From: Bacteroidota bacterium
GTDB lineage: Bacteria; Bacteroidota; Bacteroidia; UKL13-3
Direction of reading: 5' to 3'
DNA length: 9,377 nt
Assembly: GCA_947462865.1 (NCBI GenBank)
Contig: CANHRW010000067.1
Coordinates: forward strand, 1 to 9,377
Below the pieces are notes generated by a model. The model was not told the DNA's origin, did no database searches, and saw nothing but the letters and a program-made list of their open reading frames with translations. Within the stretch, counting starts at the first letter, position 1, and each line of letters begins with the position of its first letter. Below, piece after piece: positions 1 to 7,145 of the stretch. The translations under genes were made by a program, and so were the position numbers.

Positions 1-1835
1 GGGCCACTATTTTGAGTGTGACAAGTAAATGTAATGGTTTGCGCATTCCAATTGGTGCCGGGACTAAGTTGTAATGTTTTGAGCTGATTGTTAAAACTTG
101 TGCTATATACCCCATCTGCACCTAATCCTATGGGCACGTAAATTGTATTTGAATTACCAGTCCCTCTGTCGAACCTAATTGGCCCCAAAACATAAGATCC
201 TTGAGTAAAGTAAGGAACTGTTTTGGATGGCTCAACGCCTATATGTCCATTACCTAGTGGTCCAATTGTTAATAATTTAGATGCACTCGTGATAATTAGT
301 CCCCTCATTAAAGATAAGTTGCCACCAACAGAAGTATTTCCTACTTTAAGGTTGTGATTTAATTTCACAATACCACTCGTTTGAATGGTTAAGTTTCCAA
401 GTATAATGAGGTCTACTCCATTAAGAGAATCGCATTCAAAACCAGTGTAAATGGTGTCATTACTTATTAATGATGAGGGCATATTACCATTGCAAATCCC
501 TCCATAAAATACGCTTCTTGTATAAGTTCCTAAAAGGGGGTATAGCGGTCTTTGGGTGAGCATAGCTCTACCAGATTTTACAATGGTTACATTGCTCGCA
601 GCAGACAAATGTCCAATAGTAAGTTTTCCATTCGGATTTAAATTTCCTTCAATTAAATACAAGGCATGGCTAACAACCATTGGTAAATCTATGTTGACAC
701 CAATGGCATTTTGAATGTACAAACGTGAAATTCTATTGTTGCTAAACTGACCATTGCCGGAAATTGAGTTGAGGCTTGCTCCACTCATGTATAAAGCATT
801 TGAAGTATTTGAATTACTTACAAAATTTCCGTTTAATACCAAGTTGCCTCCTAAATAAGTAGCTCTTCCTAAACTATTATTTGTAGTTGTATTGGTTGTA
901 TAGGTAGCCCCATTTTGTATGGTTAAATTTCCAAAACTCTGAAGTACTTGTGATGGTGAACTGCTGTAAAATCTCAGATTTCCTAAAATGGTTAACTGCT
1001 GTGTTCTTGCAATATTGACATCAATTTCAAGGGTATGGCCACCTGCTATGACAACATGCTGCAGTCCATTAGGGACAATTCCACCCCATGTATCTGGATT
1101 GCTCCATAATCCAGATCTAAGTGAAGTGATAGTAGTTGGGGAGTATTCTTTGATGCAGAAACTATCAATATACAAGTTGCTTGTTTGGTTCATGGACGCA
1201 TTTTTTTGAAAACCAAATTTTACCTGAGCCAATTTCAGATTTGGAGGTATGGGTAGGGCTATTTTTGACCATTCACTTGTTGCGTTCATCATCGCGGCAC
1301 TTTGTGTATTTGCAGCTTTAAAAGCGCCATTCGGTTGAATATGCATCAATGGTTTCCAGTTTTGTCCGTTATCTGTTGAGTATACAATTATAAGTGGGAA
1401 TGAAGTATCGGATGGAGCCGCGTTAAAATAATTGAAAAATAAAAAAGGTGAAATTGCAGCACTTAGATTCACTGATGGACTTTCAATTCTTCTTGCCATT
1501 GCATTGGCATTGGGTCCAAAAAGGGCGTCTTCAAGCCATAAAACACCATTGTTGTTTACGCTGATTGGATCCCATGAAACTGTATTTTTGAAAGTCCAAT
1601 TTGAATGGACAAAATTATTTTGACCAAAGTCTTTTGGTCCTATTATGCCGTTAGGTACAGGTTTTTCATCACCAAAAACTTGAATTCTTTTTTGTAGCCA
1701 ACCTGGTGGAGCACTTGGATTTCCAACAAATGTTAGGTCAAAGTTTTCTTGAAGATAGACTTGAGCATTGACATCCCAAATAGAAACAATCAGGCACATC
1801 AATAGAGAAACAATTAAATTGACAAGTCTAGACAT
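1..1835 (-). CDS. Large secreted multidomain beta-rich protein, N-terminal 611 residues (C-terminus outside window)
   Basis: The frame is open from the ATG at 1835 to the left edge: 611 codons without a stop. Residues 1-24 form a signal peptide (basic start MSR, hydrophobic core, VNA|Q cleavage site), so the product is exported. Residues 26-232 resemble a jelly-roll or MAM-like ectodomain (QENFD near the start, VYSTDNGQNW at 151-160, YIDSFCIKEY near the end). Residues 241-274 (SGLWSNPDTWGG, then VVIAGGHTLEIDVN) resemble the G8-type segment that often opens beta-helices in Bacteroidota surface proteins. From about 280 to 530 there is a run of short beta repeats built on GNL (285, 302, 330, 397, 480, 505), with GNLTIQ twice. 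Residues 546-570 (GSYVLGPIRF, then YVPIG) match a module often seen before the C-terminal part of such proteins. A type IX sorting domain at the missing end is inference. The specific function is unknown; adhesion or polysaccharide binding is possible. The start is fixed by the signal peptide. A candidate promoter lies just upstream. Confidence 0.85.
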   Translation of the reverse strand, partial: MSRLVNLIVSLLMCLIVSIWDVNAQVYLQENFDLTFVGNPSAPPGWLQKRIQVFGDEKPVPNGIIGPKDFGQNNFVHSNWTFKNTVSWDPISVNNNGVLWLEDALFGPNANAMARRIESPSVNLSAAISPFLFFNYFNAAPSDTSFPLIIVYSTDNGQNWKPLMHIQPNGAFKAANTQSAAMMNATSEWSKIALPIPPNLKLAQVKFGFQKNASMNQTSNLYIDSFCIKEYSPTTITSLRSGLWSNPDTWGGIVPNGLQHVVIAGGHTLEIDVNIARTQQLTILGNLRFYSSSPSQVLQSFGNLTIQNGATYTTNTTTNNSLGRATYLGGNLVLNGNFVSNSNTSNALYMSGASLNSISGNGQFSNNRISRLYIQNAIGVNIDLPMVVSHALYLIEGNLNPNGKLTIGHLSAASNVTIVKSGRAMLTQRPLYPLLGTYTRSVFYGGICNGNMPSSLISNDTIYTGFECDSLNGVDLIILGNLTIQTSGIVKLNHNLKVGNTSVGGNLSLMRGLIITSASKLLTIGPLGNGHIGVEPSKTVPYFTQGSYVLGPIRFDRGTGNSNTIYVPIGLGADGVYSTSFNNQLKTLQLSPGTNWNAQTITFTCHTQNSG

Positions 1836-1856
1836 TTAGGTTTTTACAAAGAGCAT

Positions 1857-1887
1857 CTAATTTAACGAATCATTGTTTCATTACAAA
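1857..1887 (-). promoter_or_regulatory. Candidate Bacteroidota-type promoter for the secreted-protein gene
   Basis: On the minus strand TTTG (1887-1884) is followed by exactly 19 bases and then TAAATTAG (1864-1857). This is a full match to the -33 element and a 7/8 match to the -7 element TAnnTTTG of the Bacteroidota housekeeping sigma factor. Transcription would start near 1850-1853, leaving a leader of about 15-18 bases before the ATG at 1835. The match is by eye, and AT-rich DNA yields chance matches, so confidence is moderate. Confidence 0.45.
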
Positions 1888-1896
1888 GCAATGATT
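1868..1896. repeat. 8-bp inverted repeat at the aminotransferase 3' end
   Basis: AATCATTG (1868-1875) and CAATGATT (1889-1896) are perfect complements around a 13-base loop. The right arm touches the last base of the aminotransferase stop codon (1896-1898). It could be a weak transcript-end hairpin for that gene, but the stem is AT-rich and no clear T-tract follows on the minus strand. It also overlaps the -33 box of the candidate promoter for the next gene. Confidence 0.4.
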
Positions 1897-3086
1897 TATT
1901 GCAATTCAGCAAAAGCTACTTGTAGGCGTTGGCATGCTTTCTCTAATTTTTCTTCAGCACTGGCATAACTAATTCGTATACAGTTTTCATCACCAAAAGA
2001 ATCACCTGGAACCAAGGAGACATGATGCTGTTCCAATATATAATCGCACAATTGACCAGCATTTTGTATAGTTATTTTACCATGCTTTTTGCCAAAATAA
2101 GCACTCACATCTGGAAAAAAATAAAAGGCGCCTTCGGGATTGTTACAAATGATGCCCGGTATTTTCTTTAAGCCATTTAAAACAATGCTTCTTCTTTTCT
2201 TGAATGCAGCAACCATTTCAAAACTGGGTGTTTTATCTGATGTCAATGCCGCCAATGCTGCCTTTTGACTGATGCCACTTGTAGCAGAAGTGTATTGAGA
2301 TTGAATTTTTTCGCAAGCAATTGCAACTTCAAGTGGAGCACCCATATAGCCAATTCTCCATCCTGTCATGGCAAATCCTTTAGACATTCCGTTTATAGTA
2401 ATGGTTCTGTCAATTAAATTTGAAAAACTTCCAATACTTTGGGGTTTCTGCTCAAAATAGATGTATTCATAAATTTCATCAGAAATGATAAAAAGTGATG
2501 GGTATTTCAAAAATACAGCAGCCAATTCTTGCAATTCATCTGCATGATAAACTGAACCTGTTGGATTGCATGGTGAAGAGAATATAAATGCTTTTGTTTT
2601 GGTACCAATTGCTTGTTCTAATTGTGCAGCCCTTATTTTAAAATTATTTTCTATTCCACCTTTAATGTATACGGGCACGCCACCTAACAATTTTACCATT
2701 TCTGAATAACTCACCCAATATGGAGTTGGAATAATTACCTCATCGCCTGGATTGATGATTGCCATAAAAGCATTCATGATGGCATGCTTTGCACCAGTGC
2801 TGACAACAATTTGTTCGGGGGCATAATCTAAATTGTTCTCTGTTCTAAATTTGCTTGATATGGCTTGTTTTAAATCTGGAATACCTGCCACAGGCGTGTA
2901 ATAGGTAAAATTTGTATCAATTGCTGTTTTTGCAGCATGTTTAATGTGATCAGGTGTGTGAAAATCTGGTTCACCCAAACTTAAATTAATGACATCATGC
3001 CCAGCAGCTTGTAATGCCCTGGCTTTTTTTGCCATTGCGATGGTTTGGGGTTCGTTAATTTGCGAAACTCTATCAGCTAAATTCAT
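1896..3086 (-). CDS. aspC: Pyridoxal-phosphate aminotransferase, aspartate aminotransferase type
   Basis: Complete 396-residue fold-type I class I/II aminotransferase, the usual length for the Thermus AspC-like (I-beta/gamma) group. Such enzymes transfer the amino group between aspartate (or aromatic amino acids) and 2-oxoglutarate in the cytoplasm. Visible landmarks are LSLGEPDFHTP (36-45), the small-domain YTPVAGIPDL (63-72), W124 in PYWVSY, which stacks on the cofactor ring, N174 in NPTG, D203 and Y206 in SDEIYEY, the Schiff-base lysine K236 in MSKGFAMTGWRIG, and R371 in CIRISYA, which binds the substrate alpha-carboxylate. All catalytic residues appear intact. C173 replaces the commoner Asn before NPTG, which is not expected to matter. 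The ATG at 3086 gives the normal N-terminus; no Shine-Dalgarno site is evident, as is usual here. It is transcribed away from clpB. Exact substrate preference (aspartate, aromatic, or prephenate) cannot be read from the sequence, so the symbol is provisional. Confidence 0.9.
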   Translation of the reverse strand: MNLADRVSQINEPQTIAMAKKARALQAAGHDVINLSLGEPDFHTPDHIKHAAKTAIDTNFTYYTPVAGIPDLKQAISSKFRTENNLDYAPEQIVVSTGAKHAIMNAFMAIINPGDEVIIPTPYWVSYSEMVKLLGGVPVYIKGGIENNFKIRAAQLEQAIGTKTKAFIFSSPCNPTGSVYHADELQELAAVFLKYPSLFIISDEIYEYIYFEQKPQSIGSFSNLIDRTITINGMSKGFAMTGWRIGYMGAPLEVAIACEKIQSQYTSATSGISQKAALAALTSDKTPSFEMVAAFKKRRSIVLNGLKKIPGIICNNPEGAFYFFPDVSAYFGKKHGKITIQNAGQLCDYILEQHHVSLVPGDSFGDENCIRISYASAEEKLEKACQRLQVAFAELQ

Positions 3087-3275
3087 AAAACGAATGTATA
3101 AAAAACAAAAGGAATTCGGTAAGCAATCTAGAAATACTGACCATTAGACATAAAAGTTCAAATTTGCAGTGTTTAAATGGGTCATATTGGCTTAAAAAAT
3201 CAAAGCTTTAGGACATTCTTTCCGTTTTTATAATTTGGTGCTTCACTTGCAGCTATAGGAATAAAATAAAGCCAT
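3087..3275. other. Divergent intergenic region between aminotransferase and clpB
   Basis: This 189-base AT-rich stretch must carry the promoters of both genes. I see no CIRCE element (TTAGCACTC with inverted copy) and no other recognised heat-shock operator. CAAATTTG at 3159-3166 is palindromic and is one mismatch from TAnnTTTG on both strands, but neither strand has a TTTG at the right distance. No convincing promoter for the aminotransferase was found. Confidence 0.5.
3207..3237 (+). promoter_or_regulatory. Weak candidate promoter of clpB
   Basis: TTTA (3207-3210) is followed after 18 bases by TATAATTTG (3229-3237). This approximates the Bacteroidota TTTG / TAnnTTTG pair, but has one mismatch in the -33 box and one extra base inside the -7 box. 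Transcription would start near 3241, giving a leader of about 35 bases. A purine-rich TAGGA at 3256-3260 is rather far from the ATG to act as a classical ribosome binding site. Confidence 0.3.
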
Positions 3276-5876
3276 ATGAATTTCAATCAATTTACCATCA
3301 AAGCACAAGAAGTTGTACAAGAGGCCCAACAACTTGCAGTGAATGCATCCAATCCTGCAATTGAATTGGCTCATTTACTCAAAGGTGTTTTTAAAACAGA
3401 CCCAGACTTGATGCAATTTGTACTTAAGAAAAATGCCATCAATCCTGAACAAGTTAAACAAGGCCTTGAACTGATTCTAAACTCGCTCCCTAAAGTTAGC
3501 GGTTCAAATGAAATGTACTTGTCTAATAGTGCCAACCAAGTACTCATCAAAGCACAAGGACTTTTAAAAGAATTTGGAGATGATTATGTGAGTATTGAAC
3601 ACATTTTAATGGCCATTTTAGCTGCCAACGATACTGTTTCAAAATTACTCAAAGAAGCTGGGCTATCAGAAAAGAATTTAAAAGTTACCATCAAAGAACT
3701 GAGAGGGAATCAAAAGGTTCAATCTAAAGATGCTGAAGCCACTTATCAATCTTTGAATAAGTATGCCAAAAATCTCAATGAACTAGCACGACAAGGCAAA
3801 TTAGACCCTGTAATTGGAAGAGATGAAGAAATAAGAAGGGTGCTTCAAATTTTATCGAGAAGAACCAAAAATAATCCAGTTTTAATTGGAGAGCCGGGTG
3901 TTGGAAAAACAGCAATAGCAGAAGGTTTAGCGCATCGTATTGTGAATGGTGATGTGCCTGAAAATTTAAAATCAAATTGTGTGTATTCTCTCGATATGGG
4001 GGCACTCATTGCAGGTGCAAAATACAAAGGTGAATTTGAAGAAAGACTCAAAGCTGTAGTAAAAGAAGTGAGTGCAAGTGATGGAGAAATCATTTTATTT
4101 ATTGATGAAATCCATACACTAGTTGGTGCTGGTGCAGGTGGAGAAGGTGCAATGGATGCGGCCAATATTTTAAAGCCGGCGCTTGCCAGAGGCGAATTAA
4201 GGTCAATAGGAGCAACTACTTTGTCCGAATACCAAAAGTATATAGAAAAGGACAAAGCACTAGAAAGAAGATTTCAGAAAGTATACATAGATGAACCCGA
4301 TACCGAAGCCGCCATTTCTATTTTAAGAGGATTAAAGGAAAGGTATGAGGTACACCATAAAGTACGAATCAAAGACGAGGCAATTATTGCAGCTGTTGAA
4401 CTTTCTCAGCGCTATATCAGTGATCGTTTTTTGCCAGATAAAGCAATTGATTTAATTGATGAAGCTGCATCAAAACTGAGATTAGAAATAGATTCAGTTC
4501 CAGAAGAAATTGACCAGCTTGATCGCAAAATTATGCAATACGAAATTGAGCGAGAAGCTATTAAAAGAGAGGGAGACCAACCTAAGGTAGCACAATTGGC
4601 AATTGATATTGCGAATCTTCAAGCCGAAAGGAATTCATTAATGGCTAAATGGAAATCTGAAAAAGAAGTTGTAGAGGGCATACAAACGGCCAAACAAGAA
4701 ATAGAATCCTTGAAGTTTGAAGCAGAACAAGCTGAAAGATCAGGAGATTTTGGCAAGGTTGCAGAAATTAGGTATGGTAAAATTAAAGAGGTTGAAACCA
4801 AACTCAATGCATTGCAACAGAAAATGACCGACAACAAACAAAACAATGCCATGGTTAAAGAAGAAGTTGAATTCGATGACATTGCAGATGTAGTGAGTAA
4901 ATGGACTGGCATTCCCGTTACTAGAATGCTCCAAAGTGAAAGAGAAAAATTGTTGAAATTAGAAGAGGAATTACACAAAAGGGTAGTAGGTCAAGAAGAA
5001 GCCATTGCAGCCATCAGCGATGCCATAAGAAGAAGCAGGGCCGGCTTGTCGGATCCTAAAAGACCTATTGGCTCGTTTATATTTATGGGAACCACCGGAG
5101 TTGGTAAAACTGAACTTGCGAGGGCATTGGCAGAATTTCTGTTTAACCAAGAACAAGCATTGGTGAGAATAGACATGAGTGAGTACCAAGAAAAACATAC
5201 CGTAAGTAGGCTCATAGGGGCACCTCCAGGTTATGTTGGTTATGATGAGGGTGGGCAACTGACTGAAGCCATTAGAAGAAGGCCTTACAGTGTTGTTTTA
5301 TTAGATGAAATTGAAAAAGCCCATCCAGATGTATTCAATATTTTATTGCAAGTTCTTGATGATGGTAGGTTAACGGATAACAAGGGTAGGGTAGCAAATT
5401 TTAAGAATACCATTGTCATCATGACCAGTAATATTGGCTCGCAATTTATTCAAGAAAAATTTGAAGGCATTACAGACGAAAATAGAACCCAAGTTATCGC
5501 AGAAACTAAGTTAGGTGTAACCGAACAATTGAAACGCAGCATTCGTCCCGAATTTTTAAACAGAATTGATGAAGTCATTATGTTTACGCCTCTTGGACGA
5601 TCAGAAGTGAGGGCAATTGTTGATTTACAAATTCACAACTTACAAAAGCAACTCATAGAACAAGGTATTCAACTTGAAATGACACTAACTGCATTGGATT
5701 GGCTTGCTGAATTAGGTTATGATCCTATTTATGGAGCAAGGCCACTCAAACGTGTCATCCAAAAACGAATTCTGAATGAATTGTCTAAAGAAATACTTGC
5801 AGGAAAAATTAATAAAGACCTCAAAGTGACAATTGATTTGTCTGAACAAAATCAATTTGTTTTTAATAACCAATAA
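3276..5876 (+). CDS. clpB: ATP-dependent disaggregase ClpB
   Basis: Complete 866-residue Hsp100 chaperone of normal length. As a hexamer it threads aggregated proteins through a central pore with help from DnaK. Domains in order: N-terminal Clp repeats (about 1-145); first AAA+ ring with Walker A GEPGVGKT (205-212), pore tyrosine Y250 in AKYKGEF, Walker B ILFIDE (273-278) and arginine fingers R331/R332; coiled-coil middle domain (about 405-530, charged heptads) that marks ClpB rather than ClpA or ClpC; second AAA+ ring with Walker A GTTGVGKT (605-612), pore loop GYVGYDEGG (652-660), Walker B VVLLDE (673-678), RPEFLNR (757-763) and sensor-2 GARPLKR (820-826). There is no ClpP-binding IGF/IGL loop evident, consistent with a disaggregase. 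All ATPase residues are intact. It appears monocistronic: divergent from the aminotransferase and closed by a strong terminator. Heat-shock control is expected from the family, but no known operator is visible. Confidence 0.98.
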   Translation: MNFNQFTIKAQEVVQEAQQLAVNASNPAIELAHLLKGVFKTDPDLMQFVLKKNAINPEQVKQGLELILNSLPKVSGSNEMYLSNSANQVLIKAQGLLKEFGDDYVSIEHILMAILAANDTVSKLLKEAGLSEKNLKVTIKELRGNQKVQSKDAEATYQSLNKYAKNLNELARQGKLDPVIGRDEEIRRVLQILSRRTKNNPVLIGEPGVGKTAIAEGLAHRIVNGDVPENLKSNCVYSLDMGALIAGAKYKGEFEERLKAVVKEVSASDGEIILFIDEIHTLVGAGAGGEGAMDAANILKPALARGELRSIGATTLSEYQKYIEKDKALERRFQKVYIDEPDTEAAISILRGLKERYEVHHKVRIKDEAIIAAVELSQRYISDRFLPDKAIDLIDEAASKLRLEIDSVPEEIDQLDRKIMQYEIEREAIKREGDQPKVAQLAIDIANLQAERNSLMAKWKSEKEVVEGIQTAKQEIESLKFEAEQAERSGDFGKVAEIRYGKIKEVETKLNALQQKMTDNKQNNAMVKEEVEFDDIADVVSKWTGIPVTRMLQSEREKLLKLEEELHKRVVGQEEAIAAISDAIRRSRAGLSDPKRPIGSFIFMGTTGVGKTELARALAEFLFNQEQALVRIDMSEYQEKHTVSRLIGAPPGYVGYDEGGQLTEAIRRRPYSVVLLDEIEKAHPDVFNILLQVLDDGRLTDNKGRVANFKNTIVIMTSNIGSQFIQEKFEGITDENRTQVIAETKLGVTEQLKRSIRPEFLNRIDEVIMFTPLGRSEVRAIVDLQIHNLQKQLIEQGIQLEMTLTALDWLAELGYDPIYGARPLKRVIQKRILNELSKEILAGKINKDLKVTIDLSEQNQFVFNNQ

Positions 5877-5907
5877 ATAAAAAGAGCGCTGAGGCGCTCT
5901 TTTTATT
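5876..5907 (+). terminator. Strong intrinsic terminator of clpB
   Basis: A perfect 14-bp stem (5876-5889 with 5894-5907) has the GC-rich core GAGCGC/GCGCTC, a TGAG tetraloop (5890-5893), and A- and T-tracts that form the lower stem and the U-run. It starts at the last base of the clpB stop codon. Because the A-tract becomes a T-tract on the other strand, the element is symmetric and could work in both directions, although the next gene has the same orientation as clpB. Confidence 0.92.
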
Positions 5908-5939
5908 TGGGCATACCTGCTAAAATGTACTGAATGCTT

Positions 5940-5947
5940 TACCTTTG
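5940..5947 (+). promoter_or_regulatory. Perfect -7 promoter box directly upstream of the methyltransferase ATG
   Basis: TACCTTTG matches the Bacteroidota -7 element TAnnTTTG at every fixed position. The box ends 4 bases before the ATG at 5952, so transcription should begin at or within a base or two of the start codon, giving a leaderless or nearly leaderless mRNA. The -33 box is poor: only CCTG at 5916-5919 is near the right distance. The clpB terminator just upstream makes an independent promoter necessary. Confidence 0.45.
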
Positions 5948-5951
5948 GCAT

Positions 5952-7145
5952 ATGATTAACCAAATACCATTAGATAGTACAAGCCTGAACCTGACTATAT
6001 TAACTCAAAAAGGTTTTGAACCGCTTTTGGCAAGCGAGTTGCTAAAATTAGGTGCAACAGAGATTGAGGAACGTAAAAGTGCCGTATATTGTAATGGAGA
6101 CCTGGGTTTATTGTACAAAGCCAATTTGTGCTTAAGAACTGCTATGCGCATTTTGGTTCCTGTATTTGAATTCAATGCGTTCAATGAACAAAGTTTATAC
6201 CAAGGTATTCAAACGTTTAATTGGACCAAATTATTAGATGTGAATGGAACATTGGCTGTTGATGCTACTATTCATTCAGATTTTTTTAACCATAGTAAAT
6301 ATGTGGCACTAAAAACCAAAGATGCCATTGTAGATCAATTTAGAGCAGAATTTGGTGTTAGACCCAATGTAGATGTTCATGAACCTGATTTACGTATTCA
6401 TGTGCATATTTACCACAACGAAGTAACAGTCTCTTTAGACAGTTCAAATGAATCGCTTCATAAAAGAGGTTACCGCGCCGAAGCCAATTTGGCTCCACTC
6501 AACGAGGTAACAGCAGCAGGCTTGATTTTACATTCTGGTTGGAATGGGAAAGGTACTTTTATGGATGGCATGTGTGGGAGTGGTACTTTGTTAATAGAAG
6601 CAGCCCTATTTGCCAAAAATATTCCACCTCAAATCAATCGGACCTATTTTGGTTTCATGGGTTGGACTAATTTCAATCTAAAATTATGGGAGCAAATTCA
6701 ATCAGAGGCCATGGCTGCCATTGTTCCATTAGATGGACAAATCATAGGCAATGATGCCGTATTTAAAGTAACAGAAATAGCCAAAAGCAATGTGGCTAAA
6801 ATGAATTTACAAAACGATATTTTCATCACCAATAAACGCTTTGAAGAACAAAGACCACCTGAAGGTGGCGGTATATTAATTATGAATCCGCCTTATGGTG
6901 AAAGACTAGAAATTGAAGAAATCAATCAATTTTACAGGATGATAGGTGACACATTAAAAAATAAATTCGAAGGCTTTGATGCTTGGATTATTTCTAGTAA
7001 CAAAGAAGCCTTGAAACACATGAAATTGGCAGCTTCTAAAAGAATGGTTGTTTGGAATGGTCCATTAGAATGTAAGTTCCATAAATTTGAAATGTACAAA
7101 GGGTCTAAACGTCAACCTAAAGAAGCCATTCTTTCAAATGAATGA
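5952..7145 (+). CDS. THUMP-domain class I RNA methyltransferase, RlmL-like (predicted 23S rRNA guanine-N2 methyltransferase)
   Basis: This 397-residue cytoplasmic protein has the RlmL/YpsC layout: an N-terminal ferredoxin-like/THUMP RNA-binding half (about 14-165; LTILTQKGFEPLLASEL opens it) and a Rossmann SAM-dependent methyltransferase half. The signature LHKRGYR (169-175) links the two. Motif I is FMDGMCGSGT (203-212), binding S-adenosylmethionine, and motif IV is NPPYGERL (312-319), typical of enzymes that methylate exocyclic amino groups. E. coli RlmL is fused to RlmK; here only the RlmL-like part is present, as in many bacteria. The ATG at 5952 was chosen over the in-frame ATG at 5934, which would add MLYLWH, absent from the family's usual start, and lies upstream of the -7 promoter box. 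The last 8 bases overlap the permease start, suggesting one transcript. The exact target nucleotide is inferred from the family only. Confidence 0.9.
   Translation: MINQIPLDSTSLNLTILTQKGFEPLLASELLKLGATEIEERKSAVYCNGDLGLLYKANLCLRTAMRILVPVFEFNAFNEQSLYQGIQTFNWTKLLDVNGTLAVDATIHSDFFNHSKYVALKTKDAIVDQFRAEFGVRPNVDVHEPDLRIHVHIYHNEVTVSLDSSNESLHKRGYRAEANLAPLNEVTAAGLILHSGWNGKGTFMDGMCGSGTLLIEAALFAKNIPPQINRTYFGFMGWTNFNLKLWEQIQSEAMAAIVPLDGQIIGNDAVFKVTEIAKSNVAKMNLQNDIFITNKRFEEQRPPEGGGILIMNPPYGERLEIEEINQFYRMIGDTLKNKFEGFDAWIISSNKEALKHMKLAASKRMVVWNGPLECKFHKFEMYKGSKRQPKEAILSNE

Noticed and set aside
988..1623. Two short plus-strand open frames (988-1209 and 1432-1623)
   Set aside because: They lie opposite the uninterrupted reading frame of the secreted protein, show no family motif and have no promoter or ribosome site.
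3087..3275. CIRCE-type or other heat-shock operator upstream of clpB
   Set aside because: I searched by eye for the TTAGCACTC inverted repeat and found nothing similar; only small AT-rich palindromes such as CAAATTTG occur.
3276..3800. Internal translation start giving a short ClpB without the N-domain, as in E. coli
   Set aside because: No good start codon with a ribosome site lies in the linker around residues 145-165.
3775..5258. Several minus-strand open frames opposite clpB, up to 136 codons
   Set aside because: They are antisense to strongly conserved ClpB sequence, and their composition (Ser/Phe/Leu-rich) is what the complement of ClpB codons gives.
5934..5951. Upstream in-frame start of the methyltransferase (adds MLYLWH)
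   Set aside because: It overlaps the TACCTTTG promoter box and extends beyond the normal family N-terminus.
5712..5963. Minus-strand 83-codon frame spanning the clpB end, terminator and methyltransferase start
   Set aside because: It would have to cross the intrinsic terminator and the promoter box, and has no recognisable domain.
7087..7137. Upstream start of the permease frame
   Set aside because: It would overlap the methyltransferase by 59 bases and add a lysine-rich stretch that simply reflects the other gene's sequence.
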